A stretch of 32,887 nucleotides of DNA from assembly GCA_002254885.1 (NCBI GenBank), contig NJDG01000005.1, positions 1 through 32,887 of the forward strand, given 5' to 3'. This DNA is from Thermoplasmatales archaeon ex4572_165 (GTDB lineage Archaea > Thermoplasmatota > E2 > DHVEG-1). Shown here one piece after another: positions 24,909 to 32,887 of the stretch. Both the position numbers and the translations under genes were made by a program. The notes under the pieces are model-generated. The model did not search any database. It saw only the letters and a list, made by a program, of their open reading frames with translations, and had not been told where the DNA came from. Each line of letters begins with the position of its first letter. Within the stretch, counting starts at the first letter, position 1.

Positions 24909-26216
24909 ATGAATCCATTACAATTATTATTAACATATTTTCCAATTCTTGGTTTATGCATTTCTTTTGTAGTTGTTATATTTCTTGTTAGAAAAAAAAC
25001 TAATTTTGGTTTATCTCTTTTTATAGGCTCATTAGTTGTAGCTTTGTTTTCATTAAAAAATACCAGTGTTAGTGATATTGCCAATGCAGTATCTAATGCT
25101 GTAATATATTCCTTTAAAGATCAAAGATTTAATACAGAAACAATTGAACTTGCTATTTTGTTAACTCTTATTTTTATTTTAGCTAATTGCATGCAAAAAA
25201 CAGGGGCAATAGACAAGTTAATAACAAGTTTAAAATCAATTTTTCATAAAGGCGGAACTTTGGGTTTAATACCTGCAATTTATGGTCTTATGCCAGTCCC
25301 TGGGGGTGCGTTGTTTTCTGCGCCATTAATTGACAAGGAAGGAGATGATTTCAAGTTAAATAAAAATCAAAAAAATTTTTTAAATGTATGGTTCAGACAT
25401 ATATGGTTTCCAATTTTCCCAGTTTCATCAGCTGTTTTATTATTGTGTAGTGCAAAATATGCAAATATTGATATTTATCAACTTTTAATTGCTAATTCTC
25501 CTTCTTTTATTGTATTTGTGTTTATTGGAATTATTTATCTTAAACACTTTACAAAAGATGTAAAAATTGAAAAATTTGATGGTGAAAAAGACTACAAAGG
25601 ATTAATCTATTTATTTCCACCAATAATTCCAATTTTGTTATATGTGGTTTTATTCATCATTGGTTTTCCAAATTTAAAGGACAATCAAAGAAATATTTTC
25701 AATATAGGTGTAATTATTAGTATCATATTACTATTTTTAATAATGCATATTGATTTTAATAAATATATCAAAATCCTAAAGGAATCAATATCGTTTAATC
25801 TTGCTTTAATCATTTTTGGAATTATGATTTTCAGACAATTAATTGATATATCTGGTGCTGCTGATCAAATCGGCTTAATGGTAGGTAGCCTACCATTTCA
25901 TCCAATTATAATTATTATTTTAATTCCATTACTCTTAGGTTTAGTGACAGGTTATAATCTAGGTGCAATTGCATTGTCTTATCTTTTAGTATATCCATTT
26001 TTTTATTCATCTGGCTTGAATATAACAGGATTTGCAAGTATAGTTTTTATAAGCTCATTAGTGGGTTATTTAATTTCACCTATTCATCTATGCAATGTTG
26101 TCAGTAGCGATTTTCTTAAAACAGAAACAACTAGTTTGTATAAAATGTATATTCCTGCAATTCTAACACTTTTAATAATTCAGAGTATTTTTGTTATTAT
26201 ATTTTATCATGTTTGA
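24909..26216 (+). CDS. DUF401 family integral membrane protein
   Basis: A 435-residue protein with about 10-12 hydrophobic helices. The run GLIPAIYGLMPVPGGALFSAP, plus FLNVWFRHIWFPIFP and HLCNVVSSDF, are the conserved landmarks of DUF401. These belong to the ion-transporter superfamily with ArsB-like and Na/H antiporter-like folds. A repeated half-structure is suggested by a second G-rich segment, LVTGYNLGAIALSY. The transported ion is unknown. It begins 62 bases after the preceding gene, with no ribosome site, and may be leaderless. Confidence 0.85.
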   Translation: MNPLQLLLTYFPILGLCISFVVVIFLVRKKTNFGLSLFIGSLVVALFSLKNTSVSDIANAVSNAVIYSFKDQRFNTETIELAILLTLIFILANCMQKTGAIDKLITSLKSIFHKGGTLGLIPAIYGLMPVPGGALFSAPLIDKEGDDFKLNKNQKNFLNVWFRHIWFPIFPVSSAVLLLCSAKYANIDIYQLLIANSPSFIVFVFIGIIYLKHFTKDVKIEKFDGEKDYKGLIYLFPPIIPILLYVVLFIIGFPNLKDNQRNIFNIGVIISIILLFLIMHIDFNKYIKILKESISFNLALIIFGIMIFRQLIDISGAADQIGLMVGSLPFHPIIIIILIPLLLGLVTGYNLGAIALSYLLVYPFFYSSGLNITGFASIVFISSLVGYLISPIHLCNVVSSDFLKTETTSLYKMYIPAILTLLIIQSIFVIIFYHV

Positions 26217-26284
26217 AGACAAAATTTTTAAAACAATATCATTTCCAAGGATTAAATAAAAAACTAGATTGGAATTGAATAATT

Positions 26285-27286
26285 ATGAAAACTATGATTG
26301 AAGATTTAATGAATCCATCTGCTTATCCTGAACATTCAAATAAATTAATTTTAACACAAACACATATTTCAAATGTTTTTATTGGAGATGAATTTGTATA
26401 TAAAATAAAAAAGCCAGTAAATTTTGGATTTCTTGATTTTTCAACCCTTGAAAAAAGAAAGTTTTATTGCAATAAAGAGGTTGAGTTAAATAGCAGATTT
26501 TCAGATGATGTATATATTGGAGTTTATCCTGTAACTTATGATGGGGATAACTATTCAGTTGATGGAGCAGGTGATGTTGTAGATTATGCAGTTAAGATGA
26601 GACGATTGTCAGAGGAAGATCTTTTGAAGGCTAGATTTAAAAAAGGTGTTGTAACAACTGTTGATATCAGAAGAATTGGAAGAGCAATTGCAGATTTTCA
26701 TAATAATTCAAAAAAATCAAATGAAATAAATGAATTTGGAAAACTAGAAACCATAAAATTCAATACAGATGAAAATTTTCAACAAACCGAAGAGTTCATC
26801 GGTAAGTCAATCACTGAAATACAATATACTGACCTAAAAAAGTGGACAGATAATTTTTATTATGAAAATGAAGGTTTATTTAAACAAAGAATAAAGAATG
26901 GTAACATCCGAGATTGTCATGGTGATCTTCATATGGAACATGTAGTTCTAACTGACCCAATAATTATTATCGACTGTATTGAATTCAACGATAGATTTAG
27001 ATATTCAGATACTGCCTCTGAAATTGCATTTCTATTAATGGATTTAGAATATAATGATGGAAAAGAGTTCTCAGACCAGCTATTAGATGAATATCTTGAA
27101 AATGTAGGAGAAAAAGATAACATTCAAATTTATCAACTAATTAATTTCTATAAAATTTATCGAGCATATGTCCGTGGAAAAGTAACAAGTTTCATTTTAA
27201 ATGACGGCTCAATTACGGAAGAAAAAAAGAAAGAGGCGGAAAAATCTGCTCAGAAATATTTCACTCTTGCTCACTCTTATATTTAA
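26285..27286 (+). CDS. Aminoglycoside-phosphotransferase-like kinase (COG2187 type)
   Basis: A 333-residue protein with an APH-type kinase fold. The N-lobe has VYKIKKPVNFGFLDF, with candidate ATP-anchoring Lys40 or Lys42. The catalytic loop is DCHGDLHMEHV: His212 and Asp214 are present, but the Brenner-motif Asn is His219. The metal-binding Asp230 is in IIIIDCIEFNDRF. Then SEIAFLLMDLEY matches COG2187. In many bacteria this domain is fused to the P-loop kinase encoded by the next gene; here they are separate, 68 bases apart. The substrate is unknown; antibiotic modification is not implied. Confidence 0.83.
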   Translation: MKTMIEDLMNPSAYPEHSNKLILTQTHISNVFIGDEFVYKIKKPVNFGFLDFSTLEKRKFYCNKEVELNSRFSDDVYIGVYPVTYDGDNYSVDGAGDVVDYAVKMRRLSEEDLLKARFKKGVVTTVDIRRIGRAIADFHNNSKKSNEINEFGKLETIKFNTDENFQQTEEFIGKSITEIQYTDLKKWTDNFYYENEGLFKQRIKNGNIRDCHGDLHMEHVVLTDPIIIIDCIEFNDRFRYSDTASEIAFLLMDLEYNDGKEFSDQLLDEYLENVGEKDNIQIYQLINFYKIYRAYVRGKVTSFILNDGSITEEKKKEAEKSAQKYFTLAHSYI

Positions 27287-27354
27287 TATATAATTAATAT
27301 AAAAATAATATTTAGAAAATAAAGAAAAATATGAATATTTGGATGTGAAAAAAA

Positions 27355-27957
27355 TTGAAAGAACCATTTGAAAATTTTATTGAAAATCAACTTGAGTCCG
27401 GTACTCTTCTTATTGCTTGTGGACTTCCAGGAACCTTTAAAACAGAAACAACAGAAGAAGTATCTAAAATAAAAGGATATCCCATACAGAGAACCGACTT
27501 GATTAGACGTGACGTTCTTAAAGATAAAGATATTTTTGATGAAAAAGTAGCAGCAAACTTTGAGATAAGAAAGCAAATATATGCTGAAATGTTCAAACGA
27601 GCAGAGAATACACTCAAAAATGACAATGGCGTAATTCTTGATGCGACTTTTGTAACACAAGATTTAAGAAGAAAAGCCGCAGGTATTGCCGCAGCTCAAA
27701 ATAAAACATTTGTAATTCTACAAACAAATTGTTCAAAAGATGCAAGCATTAATAGAATATTGAAAAGAACCAAAGAAAACTATGAATCAAATGCATTAAC
27801 AGAACAAGCATATCTAAATAACTTAAAAAAATTTGAAAATGTCGATCTTGAAGATATAAAAAATCTATATCCAAATCTAAAAATTGTTCATTTAACCGTA
27901 GATACTGAATTAGATAAAACAGATGATTGGTATATAATTGGAATGGAGAGAAGATAA
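27355..27957 (+). CDS. P-loop kinase (COG0645 type) with altered Walker A
   Basis: A 200-residue kinase starting with TTG. The Walker A region is CGLPGTFKTE: the expected G-x4-GKT has Phe28 in place of the Gly before Lys29. A Walker B-like VILDATF (about 94-100) and a lid-like R-rich helix RILKRTKENY follow. RTDLIRRDVL after the P-loop is a conserved feature of this family. It is the partner of the APH-like gene just upstream, the usual fusion partner in bacteria. The substrate is unknown. It is followed by dph2 with a short gap, so the three are probably one operon. Confidence 0.78.
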   Translation: MKEPFENFIENQLESGTLLIACGLPGTFKTETTEEVSKIKGYPIQRTDLIRRDVLKDKDIFDEKVAANFEIRKQIYAEMFKRAENTLKNDNGVILDATFVTQDLRRKAAGIAAAQNKTFVILQTNCSKDASINRILKRTKENYESNALTEQAYLNNLKKFENVDLEDIKNLYPNLKIVHLTVDTELDKTDDWYIIGMERR

Positions 27958-27978
27958 AAAATAATTGAGGAATTAATT

Positions 27979-29001
27979 TTGAAAATATCTAATTATACTA
28001 TTAATCTTGAAAGAGCCGCTGAATTCATTAATAAAAATAATTCAAAGCTTGTTGCTTTACAAATTCCAGAAGGATTAAAAGAAAATATATCAAATATCTT
28101 AGATTATTTTCAAAAAAATACAAAATCAAGTTTTATTATTTATGAAGATCCTTGTTTTGGTGCATGTGATCTTGTTGGTTCAGAATTAAAAGAAATTGGT
28201 GTAGATCTAGCAATTCAAATAGGACATACTATCATCCCTAGCATTAATCAGATGCCTATAAAAACTCTTTTTTTAAATGCAGAGTCAAATCTTGATGTAG
28301 AAATCATCGTTAAAGAATCAATTAAACATTTAAATGGGAAAAAAATTGGTATTGTAACCACTGCTCAACATAGAAATAGTATAGAAAGAATTATTAAGAT
28401 TTTAAAAGAAAATGATTTTGAACCAGTTATTGGTAAAGGTGATAATCGAATTGATTTTGAAGGACAAATATTAGGTTGTAATCTTAGTTCAGCGGTTAAT
28501 ATTTCAGAAAACGTTGATATTTTTTTATATGTAGGTAGCGGTATTTTTCATCCTCTTGGTTTGATACTTGCTACAAAAAAAGAAGTTATCGTTGCTGATC
28601 CATATGAAAACAAGATAAAAACCAAGGAACTTTATGATTTAAAAGATAAAATATTACGGCAAAGATTCGGTGCAATCGAAAGGTCAAGGGATGCAGCATT
28701 ATTTGGCATTTTAATTGGAACAAAAATTGGGCAACAAAGAAAAAAACTTGCCTTTGAAATTAAAGAAAAACTAGATTCTAAAAATAAAAAATCCATACTT
28801 ATTGGATCAAACCATTTCAATCCTACTAATCTTGAGACTTTTAGGTCAATAGATTGTTTTATTTCAACTGCCTGCCCTCGTATTGCAATTGATGATTATA
28901 TGAGATATAAAATTCCAATTATTACACCAGTGGAGCTTGATATTCTTTTAGGATTTGAAAAATGGGAAGATTATAAGTTTGATGAAATATTAGATACATA
29001 A
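27979..29001 (+). CDS. dph2: Diphthamide biosynthesis enzyme Dph2
   Basis: A 340-residue protein starting at TTG after GAGG. Archaeal Dph2 is a homodimer with a [4Fe-4S] cluster. It splits S-adenosylmethionine to place a 3-amino-3-carboxypropyl group on a His of elongation factor aEF2. The three cluster cysteines occur in the three domains: Cys59 in EDPCFGACD, Cys167 in LGCNLS and Cys299 in STACPRIAIDD. HPLGLIL and DPYE also match the family. Length is normal. It follows the kinase pair and precedes the MFS gene. Confidence 0.94.
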   Translation: MKISNYTINLERAAEFINKNNSKLVALQIPEGLKENISNILDYFQKNTKSSFIIYEDPCFGACDLVGSELKEIGVDLAIQIGHTIIPSINQMPIKTLFLNAESNLDVEIIVKESIKHLNGKKIGIVTTAQHRNSIERIIKILKENDFEPVIGKGDNRIDFEGQILGCNLSSAVNISENVDIFLYVGSGIFHPLGLILATKKEVIVADPYENKIKTKELYDLKDKILRQRFGAIERSRDAALFGILIGTKIGQQRKKLAFEIKEKLDSKNKKSILIGSNHFNPTNLETFRSIDCFISTACPRIAIDDYMRYKIPIITPVELDILLGFEKWEDYKFDEILDT

Positions 29002-29027
29002 TAATTATTTTTTTTGAGGACTTTTTA

Positions 29028-30326
29028 ATGAAGATTTCATCACTTGATTTAAACGAAATTGAAAAAACAACGTTTAAGTATCATCTTTTATATTCAATTC
29101 TTGAGGGATGTATCTTTGGTATTTTATCATTAAATGAATTCATTTTTTTGAAGAGCATGAAAGGATCAAATTTTCAACTTGGCATACTTTTTCAAGTGGG
29201 TGTTGCAGTATTTGTTTTGCTTATATTTTTCAATGTTTTTATTAAACGAGTATTGAATAAAAAATCATTATTAAAAAAAACAGCAATTATTACTCGCCTT
29301 CCACTTTTGTTATTATTGATTTTTCCAAAAAACCCTGATACCTTTCTTTCAAACCCTCAGTTTCATTATCTTTTTTTATTTTTGTTTCTTTTGTTTTATC
29401 TAGAAGCACCAGTTACTTTACCATTAGTGAATCTTTTTTTAAAACATAATTACCGCCATCATCATTTTGGTATACTATATGGATTTTCTACGACGATAAA
29501 TAAGATTGTAACACTGATCATTACTTTTTCATATGGTATTTTATTAGATTTTGATAATTATGCTTTCACATATATTCTCCCAATTACAGCAATTTTAGGT
29601 GTATTATCTATTTTTTTGTTTTCAAAAATATCTTATGAAGAACAAGTAATAATATCAAAAAAGCAAGGTTTTTTCACTTCTATTAAAGAATCAATTTTCA
29701 ACATGAAAAAAATCATCAAAAAAAATCAACCTTTTAGACATTTTGAAATTGGTTTCATGCTCTATGGATTTGCTTTTATGATAACTGTTACAGTTATTAC
29801 TATTTTTTATGAACGGGTTCTTAATTTAAATTATGTTAGTGTAGCATTTTATAAAAATACATTTAACATTATTGCTATTTTATTAATGCCCCTATTTGGT
29901 AGGATGATTGGGAAAATTGATCCACGTAAATTTGCTGCTTTTTCTTTTTTCTCTATGATGCTTGCCATTGGTTCAATTGCTCTGTCAGAGTATTATCAGT
30001 ATAATATTACCATATTTGATATTAAAATATTCTATGTTTTACTTATTTATATTTTCTGGTATGGTTTATTTTTAGGGAGTATGAGTATTATCTGGAGGAT
30101 TGGATCAGTATATTTTTGTAAAAAAAAAGATACTGCAATTTATCAATCTATTCATTTATCCGCAACAGGTGTTCGTGCTCTATTTGCCCCTCTTTTAGGA
30201 GTAATTCTTTATGAAATTGTTGGATTTACTTTAACTTTTCTAATAGCAATAGGCTTTTTATTATCTGCAATATTTGTCCTTATTTGGTCATTTAAAAATT
30301 ATCCAATTGATTCTTTGAAAGAATAA
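29028..30326 (+). CDS. Major facilitator superfamily transporter
   Basis: A 432-residue protein with about 12 hydrophobic helices. The loop HHHFGILYGFSTTINKIVT falls where the MFS cytoplasmic loop motif is expected. A long central loop (ISKKQGFFTSIKESIF) separates two six-helix halves. GAGGA precedes the ATG by seven bases. Substrate cannot be inferred. It lies 26 bases after dph2 and may be the last gene of that operon. Confidence 0.8.
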   Translation: MKISSLDLNEIEKTTFKYHLLYSILEGCIFGILSLNEFIFLKSMKGSNFQLGILFQVGVAVFVLLIFFNVFIKRVLNKKSLLKKTAIITRLPLLLLLIFPKNPDTFLSNPQFHYLFLFLFLLFYLEAPVTLPLVNLFLKHNYRHHHFGILYGFSTTINKIVTLIITFSYGILLDFDNYAFTYILPITAILGVLSIFLFSKISYEEQVIISKKQGFFTSIKESIFNMKKIIKKNQPFRHFEIGFMLYGFAFMITVTVITIFYERVLNLNYVSVAFYKNTFNIIAILLMPLFGRMIGKIDPRKFAAFSFFSMMLAIGSIALSEYYQYNITIFDIKIFYVLLIYIFWYGLFLGSMSIIWRIGSVYFCKKKDTAIYQSIHLSATGVRALFAPLLGVILYEIVGFTLTFLIAIGFLLSAIFVLIWSFKNYPIDSLKE

Positions 30327-30363
30327 TTAATAAAAACCTAGTTTTTCATAAAAAATAATTTTA

Positions 30364-30438
30364 TGGGCGAGGCCAGATTCGAACTGGCGACCTCCCGGTT
30401 ATCAGCCGGGTGCTCCAACCAAGCTAAGCTACTCGCCC
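30364..30438 (-). tRNA. tRNA-Ile, anticodon GAT
   Basis: Read on the minus strand, the 75-base cloverleaf has a perfect 7-base acceptor (GGGCGAG with CTCGCCC) and a D arm with GG in the loop. The anticodon stem is CCCGG/CCGGG with loop CTGATAA, and the T arm is GCCAG-TTCGAAT-CTGGC. The discriminator is A. No CCA is encoded (bases 30361-30363 are TTA) and there is no intron. A T-rich run lies on the minus-strand 3' side. Confidence 0.95.
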
Positions 30439-30465
30439 ATAAACAACCCCTTAATACACTTTTCC

Positions 30466-30477
30466 TATTTATAATTA
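30466..30477 (-). promoter_or_regulatory. TATA box of tRNA-Ile
   Basis: TAATTATAAATA on the minus strand, 28-39 bases before the tRNA 5' end, is at box A spacing for a start a few bases upstream of the mature end. Confidence 0.45.
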
Positions 30478-30591
30478 AAGTTATAATCATTTTTATATTC
30501 TTCCATCATATAATAGATAATTATATTTATCAACAGAGTGTTATATAACTATTAAAGTTTGGATTAAAAATAAAGATTAAAGGTGTTTATT

Positions 30592-31908
30592 TTGAAATAT
30601 AAACTAATAAGTTTATTAATCTCTATCATGCTGCTGTCAGTAAGTATCAACATACTTAATCAAAATTTAACAGTAAATGGGAAATCAACAAATTTCAATA
30701 CATCCACCATTTCAGAAAACATGAATCCAGATGTAGTTGATATGATTCAATCCATTAATCATACTCTTGTTTATGATTATCATCAAGCGCTAATGAGTTT
30801 TGGACCTCGATATACAGGTTCAAAGAATTGTTCAGATGCAGGTAATTACCTTTATGATTCTTTTCAATCCATCGGACTTAATACAGAGAAAACTATATGG
30901 AATTTCAAAGGTTTTTCAAGTTATAATATTGAAGCAACAATAGAGGGGACTCATCCAAATAAAGCAATTTTTATTATGAGTGCTCATTATGATTGCACAA
31001 AAGGTTCACTAGGTGCTGATGATGATGGATCTGGTGTTGCTGCTTTACTGGCTATTGCAAATGTAATGTCAAAATATTCATTTAATAATACAATAAAATT
31101 TGTTGCATTTAGCGGTGAAGAAGTTGGCACATATGGAAGTTTTTCCTATGCTCGTGATGCATATCGAAATGAAGAAAATATACATGCTGTATTAAATGTT
31201 GACATGATTGGATATGCCAATTCAAATGAAGGCGGGAAAAAAATTCGTTTTCATAGTCCAAAACGATCAGAATGGATTGTAGAACAAGCAACTCAGATAA
31301 GTTATTTGTATGAACCTTTACTTGATATTACAGTTCAAGGAAGACCAAATTATATTGGTGCCGATCATCAAGCATTCGTTGATTATGGATACGATGGCGT
31401 TTGGATCGCTCATCATGATGGATACCCCTGGGCAAATACGCCAGAAGACAACCCTGAACATCTCAATTGGTCCTATCAATTAAAAGCAACTAAAGTGCTA
31501 TGTGCAATTCTTGCTGAAATGTCTCTGAAACCTATATCACTACAGATACAGCTTCTTAAACCATATGAGGGTTATGGATACTTTGGAAAGAAACCTCTTT
31601 TACTTTTGGATCTAGGATCACTATGGTCAAAAGAAAAAAGAGGAATTACAATGGTCCTTGGAACTACAAATGCAGAAGCAAGGGTGATTTCAGATGAAGA
31701 AATAACGTATGTAGTATTTTGCATTAATAATAATTTCATGAACTTTGATTCCACCCCACCTTACACATGGGACATTCAAGGGAAACATGCACCACCAATT
31801 GGATCCTATACATTACGAGCATATGTATATTCAGAAAACGGACAAGTTGCTAGTGATGAAATGGATATATGGTCTTTCTCACTTAATTATTATTACAGCC
31901 CATGGTAA
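30592..31908 (+). CDS. Secreted M28-family peptidase with C-terminal beta domain
   Basis: The start is set at TTG 30592, six bases after AAAGGTG; a GTG at 30583 is part of that ribosome site. The 438-residue product begins MKYKLISLLISIMLLSVSIN, a Sec signal peptide. The M28 zinc-site motifs are SAHYD (His132), GADDDGSG (Asp143), SGEEVG (Glu176 and Glu177) and NVDMIGY (Asp204). The fifth ligand in M28 is His in a Y-H-T motif; here the segment reads WANTPEDNPEHLNW with Asn282 at that place. A beta-rich tail of about 120 residues resembles an Ig-like domain. It is an aminopeptidase by family, but activity is uncertain because of Asn282. Confidence 0.86.
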   Translation: MKYKLISLLISIMLLSVSINILNQNLTVNGKSTNFNTSTISENMNPDVVDMIQSINHTLVYDYHQALMSFGPRYTGSKNCSDAGNYLYDSFQSIGLNTEKTIWNFKGFSSYNIEATIEGTHPNKAIFIMSAHYDCTKGSLGADDDGSGVAALLAIANVMSKYSFNNTIKFVAFSGEEVGTYGSFSYARDAYRNEENIHAVLNVDMIGYANSNEGGKKIRFHSPKRSEWIVEQATQISYLYEPLLDITVQGRPNYIGADHQAFVDYGYDGVWIAHHDGYPWANTPEDNPEHLNWSYQLKATKVLCAILAEMSLKPISLQIQLLKPYEGYGYFGKKPLLLLDLGSLWSKEKRGITMVLGTTNAEARVISDEEITYVVFCINNNFMNFDSTPPYTWDIQGKHAPPIGSYTLRAYVYSENGQVASDEMDIWSFSLNYYYSPW

Positions 31909-31969
31909 ATTCTAGAAAAACCTTTTTATGATAATAGTGATTCAGGTCAAAAAAGGAGAGTTTTTTTTT

Positions 31970-32578
31970 ATGAGTAAAAACAAAACTGAATCTATATCAT
32001 CAAATACAGAAACCCTGCTTCCAGCAGAACCCGCAGCTCTTGGCCTAACAGGTCTTGGAGTAGCAGCATTAGTAATTGGATCTGGATATCTTGGATTAAC
32101 CTCAGGAATTGATAAACTTCTAATGGTCCCCTGGGTTCTTTTCTTTGGTGCATGTGTTCAACTTGTAGCAGGAATAATGGATTTTAAGAGAAACAACATA
32201 TTTGGGGCAACAGTTTTTACAGGCTTTGCATTTGCAATGTTTGCAATTGCGTTAACATTATTTTTCACAATTTTCGGTGGAGTAAGCTTTGATATATCAC
32301 ATTATGCCTTTGGACTTATTGGAATTCTTATCTTTAGTTTTATCGCAACAGTAACTTCACTTATGGCAAACAAATTATTTTTCGCCATACTAATTGTTGT
32401 AAATATCGCTGTTGTAAATCTAATACTCCATTATCTAACCGGAGCATCATCTTTAATTGGTGGAATCTTTTTGCTTGCAACATCTGCATTATCATTTTAT
32501 GGATCAGCATCAGTTCTTATTAACACAGTTGCAGGGAAAACAATACTTCCAATGGGTGGGCCTATCTGGAAACCATAA
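31970..32578 (+). CDS. GPR1/FUN34/YaaH family transporter
   Basis: The ATG at 31970 follows AAAGGAGAG, giving 202 residues; an ATG at 31928 would add 14. Six hydrophobic helices and the N-terminal EPAALGLTGLG segment match the family. The usual N-P-x-P-L-G-L motif has Glu-Pro-Ala-Ala here, so the first Asn is replaced. Inner segments such as VPWVLFFGACVQLVAGIMDF fit well. Members move acetate or related small acids; the substrate here is not established. A hairpin with a T-run follows the stop. Confidence 0.85.
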   Translation: MSKNKTESISSNTETLLPAEPAALGLTGLGVAALVIGSGYLGLTSGIDKLLMVPWVLFFGACVQLVAGIMDFKRNNIFGATVFTGFAFAMFAIALTLFFTIFGGVSFDISHYAFGLIGILIFSFIATVTSLMANKLFFAILIVVNIAVVNLILHYLTGASSLIGGIFLLATSALSFYGSASVLINTVAGKTILPMGGPIWKP

Positions 32579-32606
32579 GGGTTTTTTCGAAAAAAAACCT
32601 TTTTAA
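32577..32606 (+). terminator. Inverted repeat with T-run after the YaaH-family gene
   Basis: The stem AAGGG-TTTTTT pairs with AAAAAA-ACCTT through a CG centre with a two-base bulge, followed by TTTT. It starts at the stop codon. The downstream T-run overlaps the promoter of tRNA-Pro. Confidence 0.5.
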
Positions 32607-32608
32607 TA
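32600..32608 (+). promoter_or_regulatory. TATA-like box of tRNA-Pro
   Basis: TTTTTAATA, centred about 24 bases before the tRNA 5' end, is at box A spacing for a start near the mature 5' end. It overlaps the T-run of the upstream terminator. Confidence 0.4.
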
Positions 32609-32627
32609 CCCCTCACCCCTTTTTTTT

Positions 32628-32700
32628 GGGCCCGTAGGGTAGCTTGGCATCCTTCTACCTCGGGGAGGTAGTAACCCGAGTTCAAATCTCGGCGGGCCCA
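32628..32700 (+). tRNA. tRNA-Pro, anticodon GGG
   Basis: A 73-base cloverleaf. The acceptor GGGCCCG pairs fully with CGGGCCC, and the T arm is CCGAG-TTCAAAT-CTCGG. The anticodon stem CTACC/GGTAG closes the loop TCGGGGA, giving GGG with G37, typical of proline tRNA. Position 33 is C instead of the near-universal T. Two Ts separate the D stem from the anticodon stem and the variable loop is short (4 bases). No CCA and no intron. Confidence 0.88.
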
Positions 32701-32887
32701 TTCTCATTTCTCGAAGGGTTTTTAACGGCAGATGACTTTTTTGGCGTTTTACCGTTTGACGGAAGGGAGCCTGTTTTCTACTTTTGTCGATTATGGGTAC
32801 GGCACTATATTGCTTGAAGATAATCAATAAGTCGAAGTTCTAAGAAGCTGCTGAGAGTGAGTTTATGTTTAGGTATAATTAGATTAT
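32701..32887. other. Unassigned 187-base tail after tRNA-Pro
   Basis: I find no credible protein here. The stretch looks less A+T-rich than its surroundings. It holds small inverted repeats (CCGT-TTG-ACGG near 32749, GATTAT with ATAATC around 32800-32825) and an A+T element near the end. It could be a transcribed leader, an RNA, or plain spacer; I cannot decide. Confidence 0.25.

Noticed and set aside
30363-30548. Plus-strand 61-codon frame starting MGEARFELATSRL
   Set aside because: It reads through the complement of tRNA-Ile; such peptides are typical tRNA-derived false genes.
32603-32827. Minus-strand 74-codon frame with GPPRFELGLLPP
   Set aside because: It reads the complement of tRNA-Pro, another tRNA artefact.

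Overview
The window is a strongly A+T-rich archaeal chromosome segment. Archaeal markers include an archaeal-type LeuRS, a Hef helicase-nuclease, Nob1, Dph2, a UPF0147 protein, CxxxHGH-type QueD beside QueC (preQ0, hence archaeosine), a Sec11-like signal peptidase, tRNA genes without encoded CCA, and TATA-box promoters close to start codons. Full-length Hef points to Euryarchaeota. A Thermoplasmatota-like lineage is my best guess, but it is inference only. Start codons are ATG with frequent TTG, often preceded by GGAG or GGTG ribosome sites.

Region 1 (1-2890) holds envelope functions: the 3' part of a papain-like protease, a Trm9-like methyltransferase on the minus strand, and an anchored protein with calcium-type D-rich repeats and a transglutaminase-like domain. 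Region 2 (2897-5722) is leuS on the minus strand. Region 3 (5900-11168) is the most unusual part. It is a tight four-gene plus-strand operon of pilin-like or envelope proteins. The first gene has no normal start codon and may be frameshifted. No assembly ATPase or platform protein lies in the window. Region 4 (11198-14054) has a small HExxH metallopeptidase, an OPT oligopeptide transporter and a one- or two-helix membrane protein.

Region 5 (14148-21436) is an information-processing block: hef, a UPF0147 gene, an endonuclease IV-family gene overlapping a 6-phospho-3-hexuloisomerase gene, hisS, nob1 and signal peptidase. Region 6 (21433-24227, minus strand) is an iscS-iscU-queD-queC operon joining Fe-S/sulfur supply to 7-deazaguanine synthesis. 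A perfect inverted repeat lies upstream. Region 7 (24395-30326) has a membrane-anchored protein, a DUF401 permease, a split APH-like/P-loop kinase pair with altered nucleotide-binding motifs, dph2 and an MFS permease. Region 8 (30364-32887) has tRNA-Ile(GAT), a secreted M28-type peptidase with a substituted zinc ligand, a GPR1/FUN34/YaaH-family transporter, tRNA-Pro(GGG) and an unexplained 187-base tail.

The window is mostly ordinary housekeeping genes. The best leads are the pilin-like operon with its odd first gene, the paired kinase halves, and the M28 peptidase with the replaced ligand. I see no CRISPR array, insertion sequence or phage genes.
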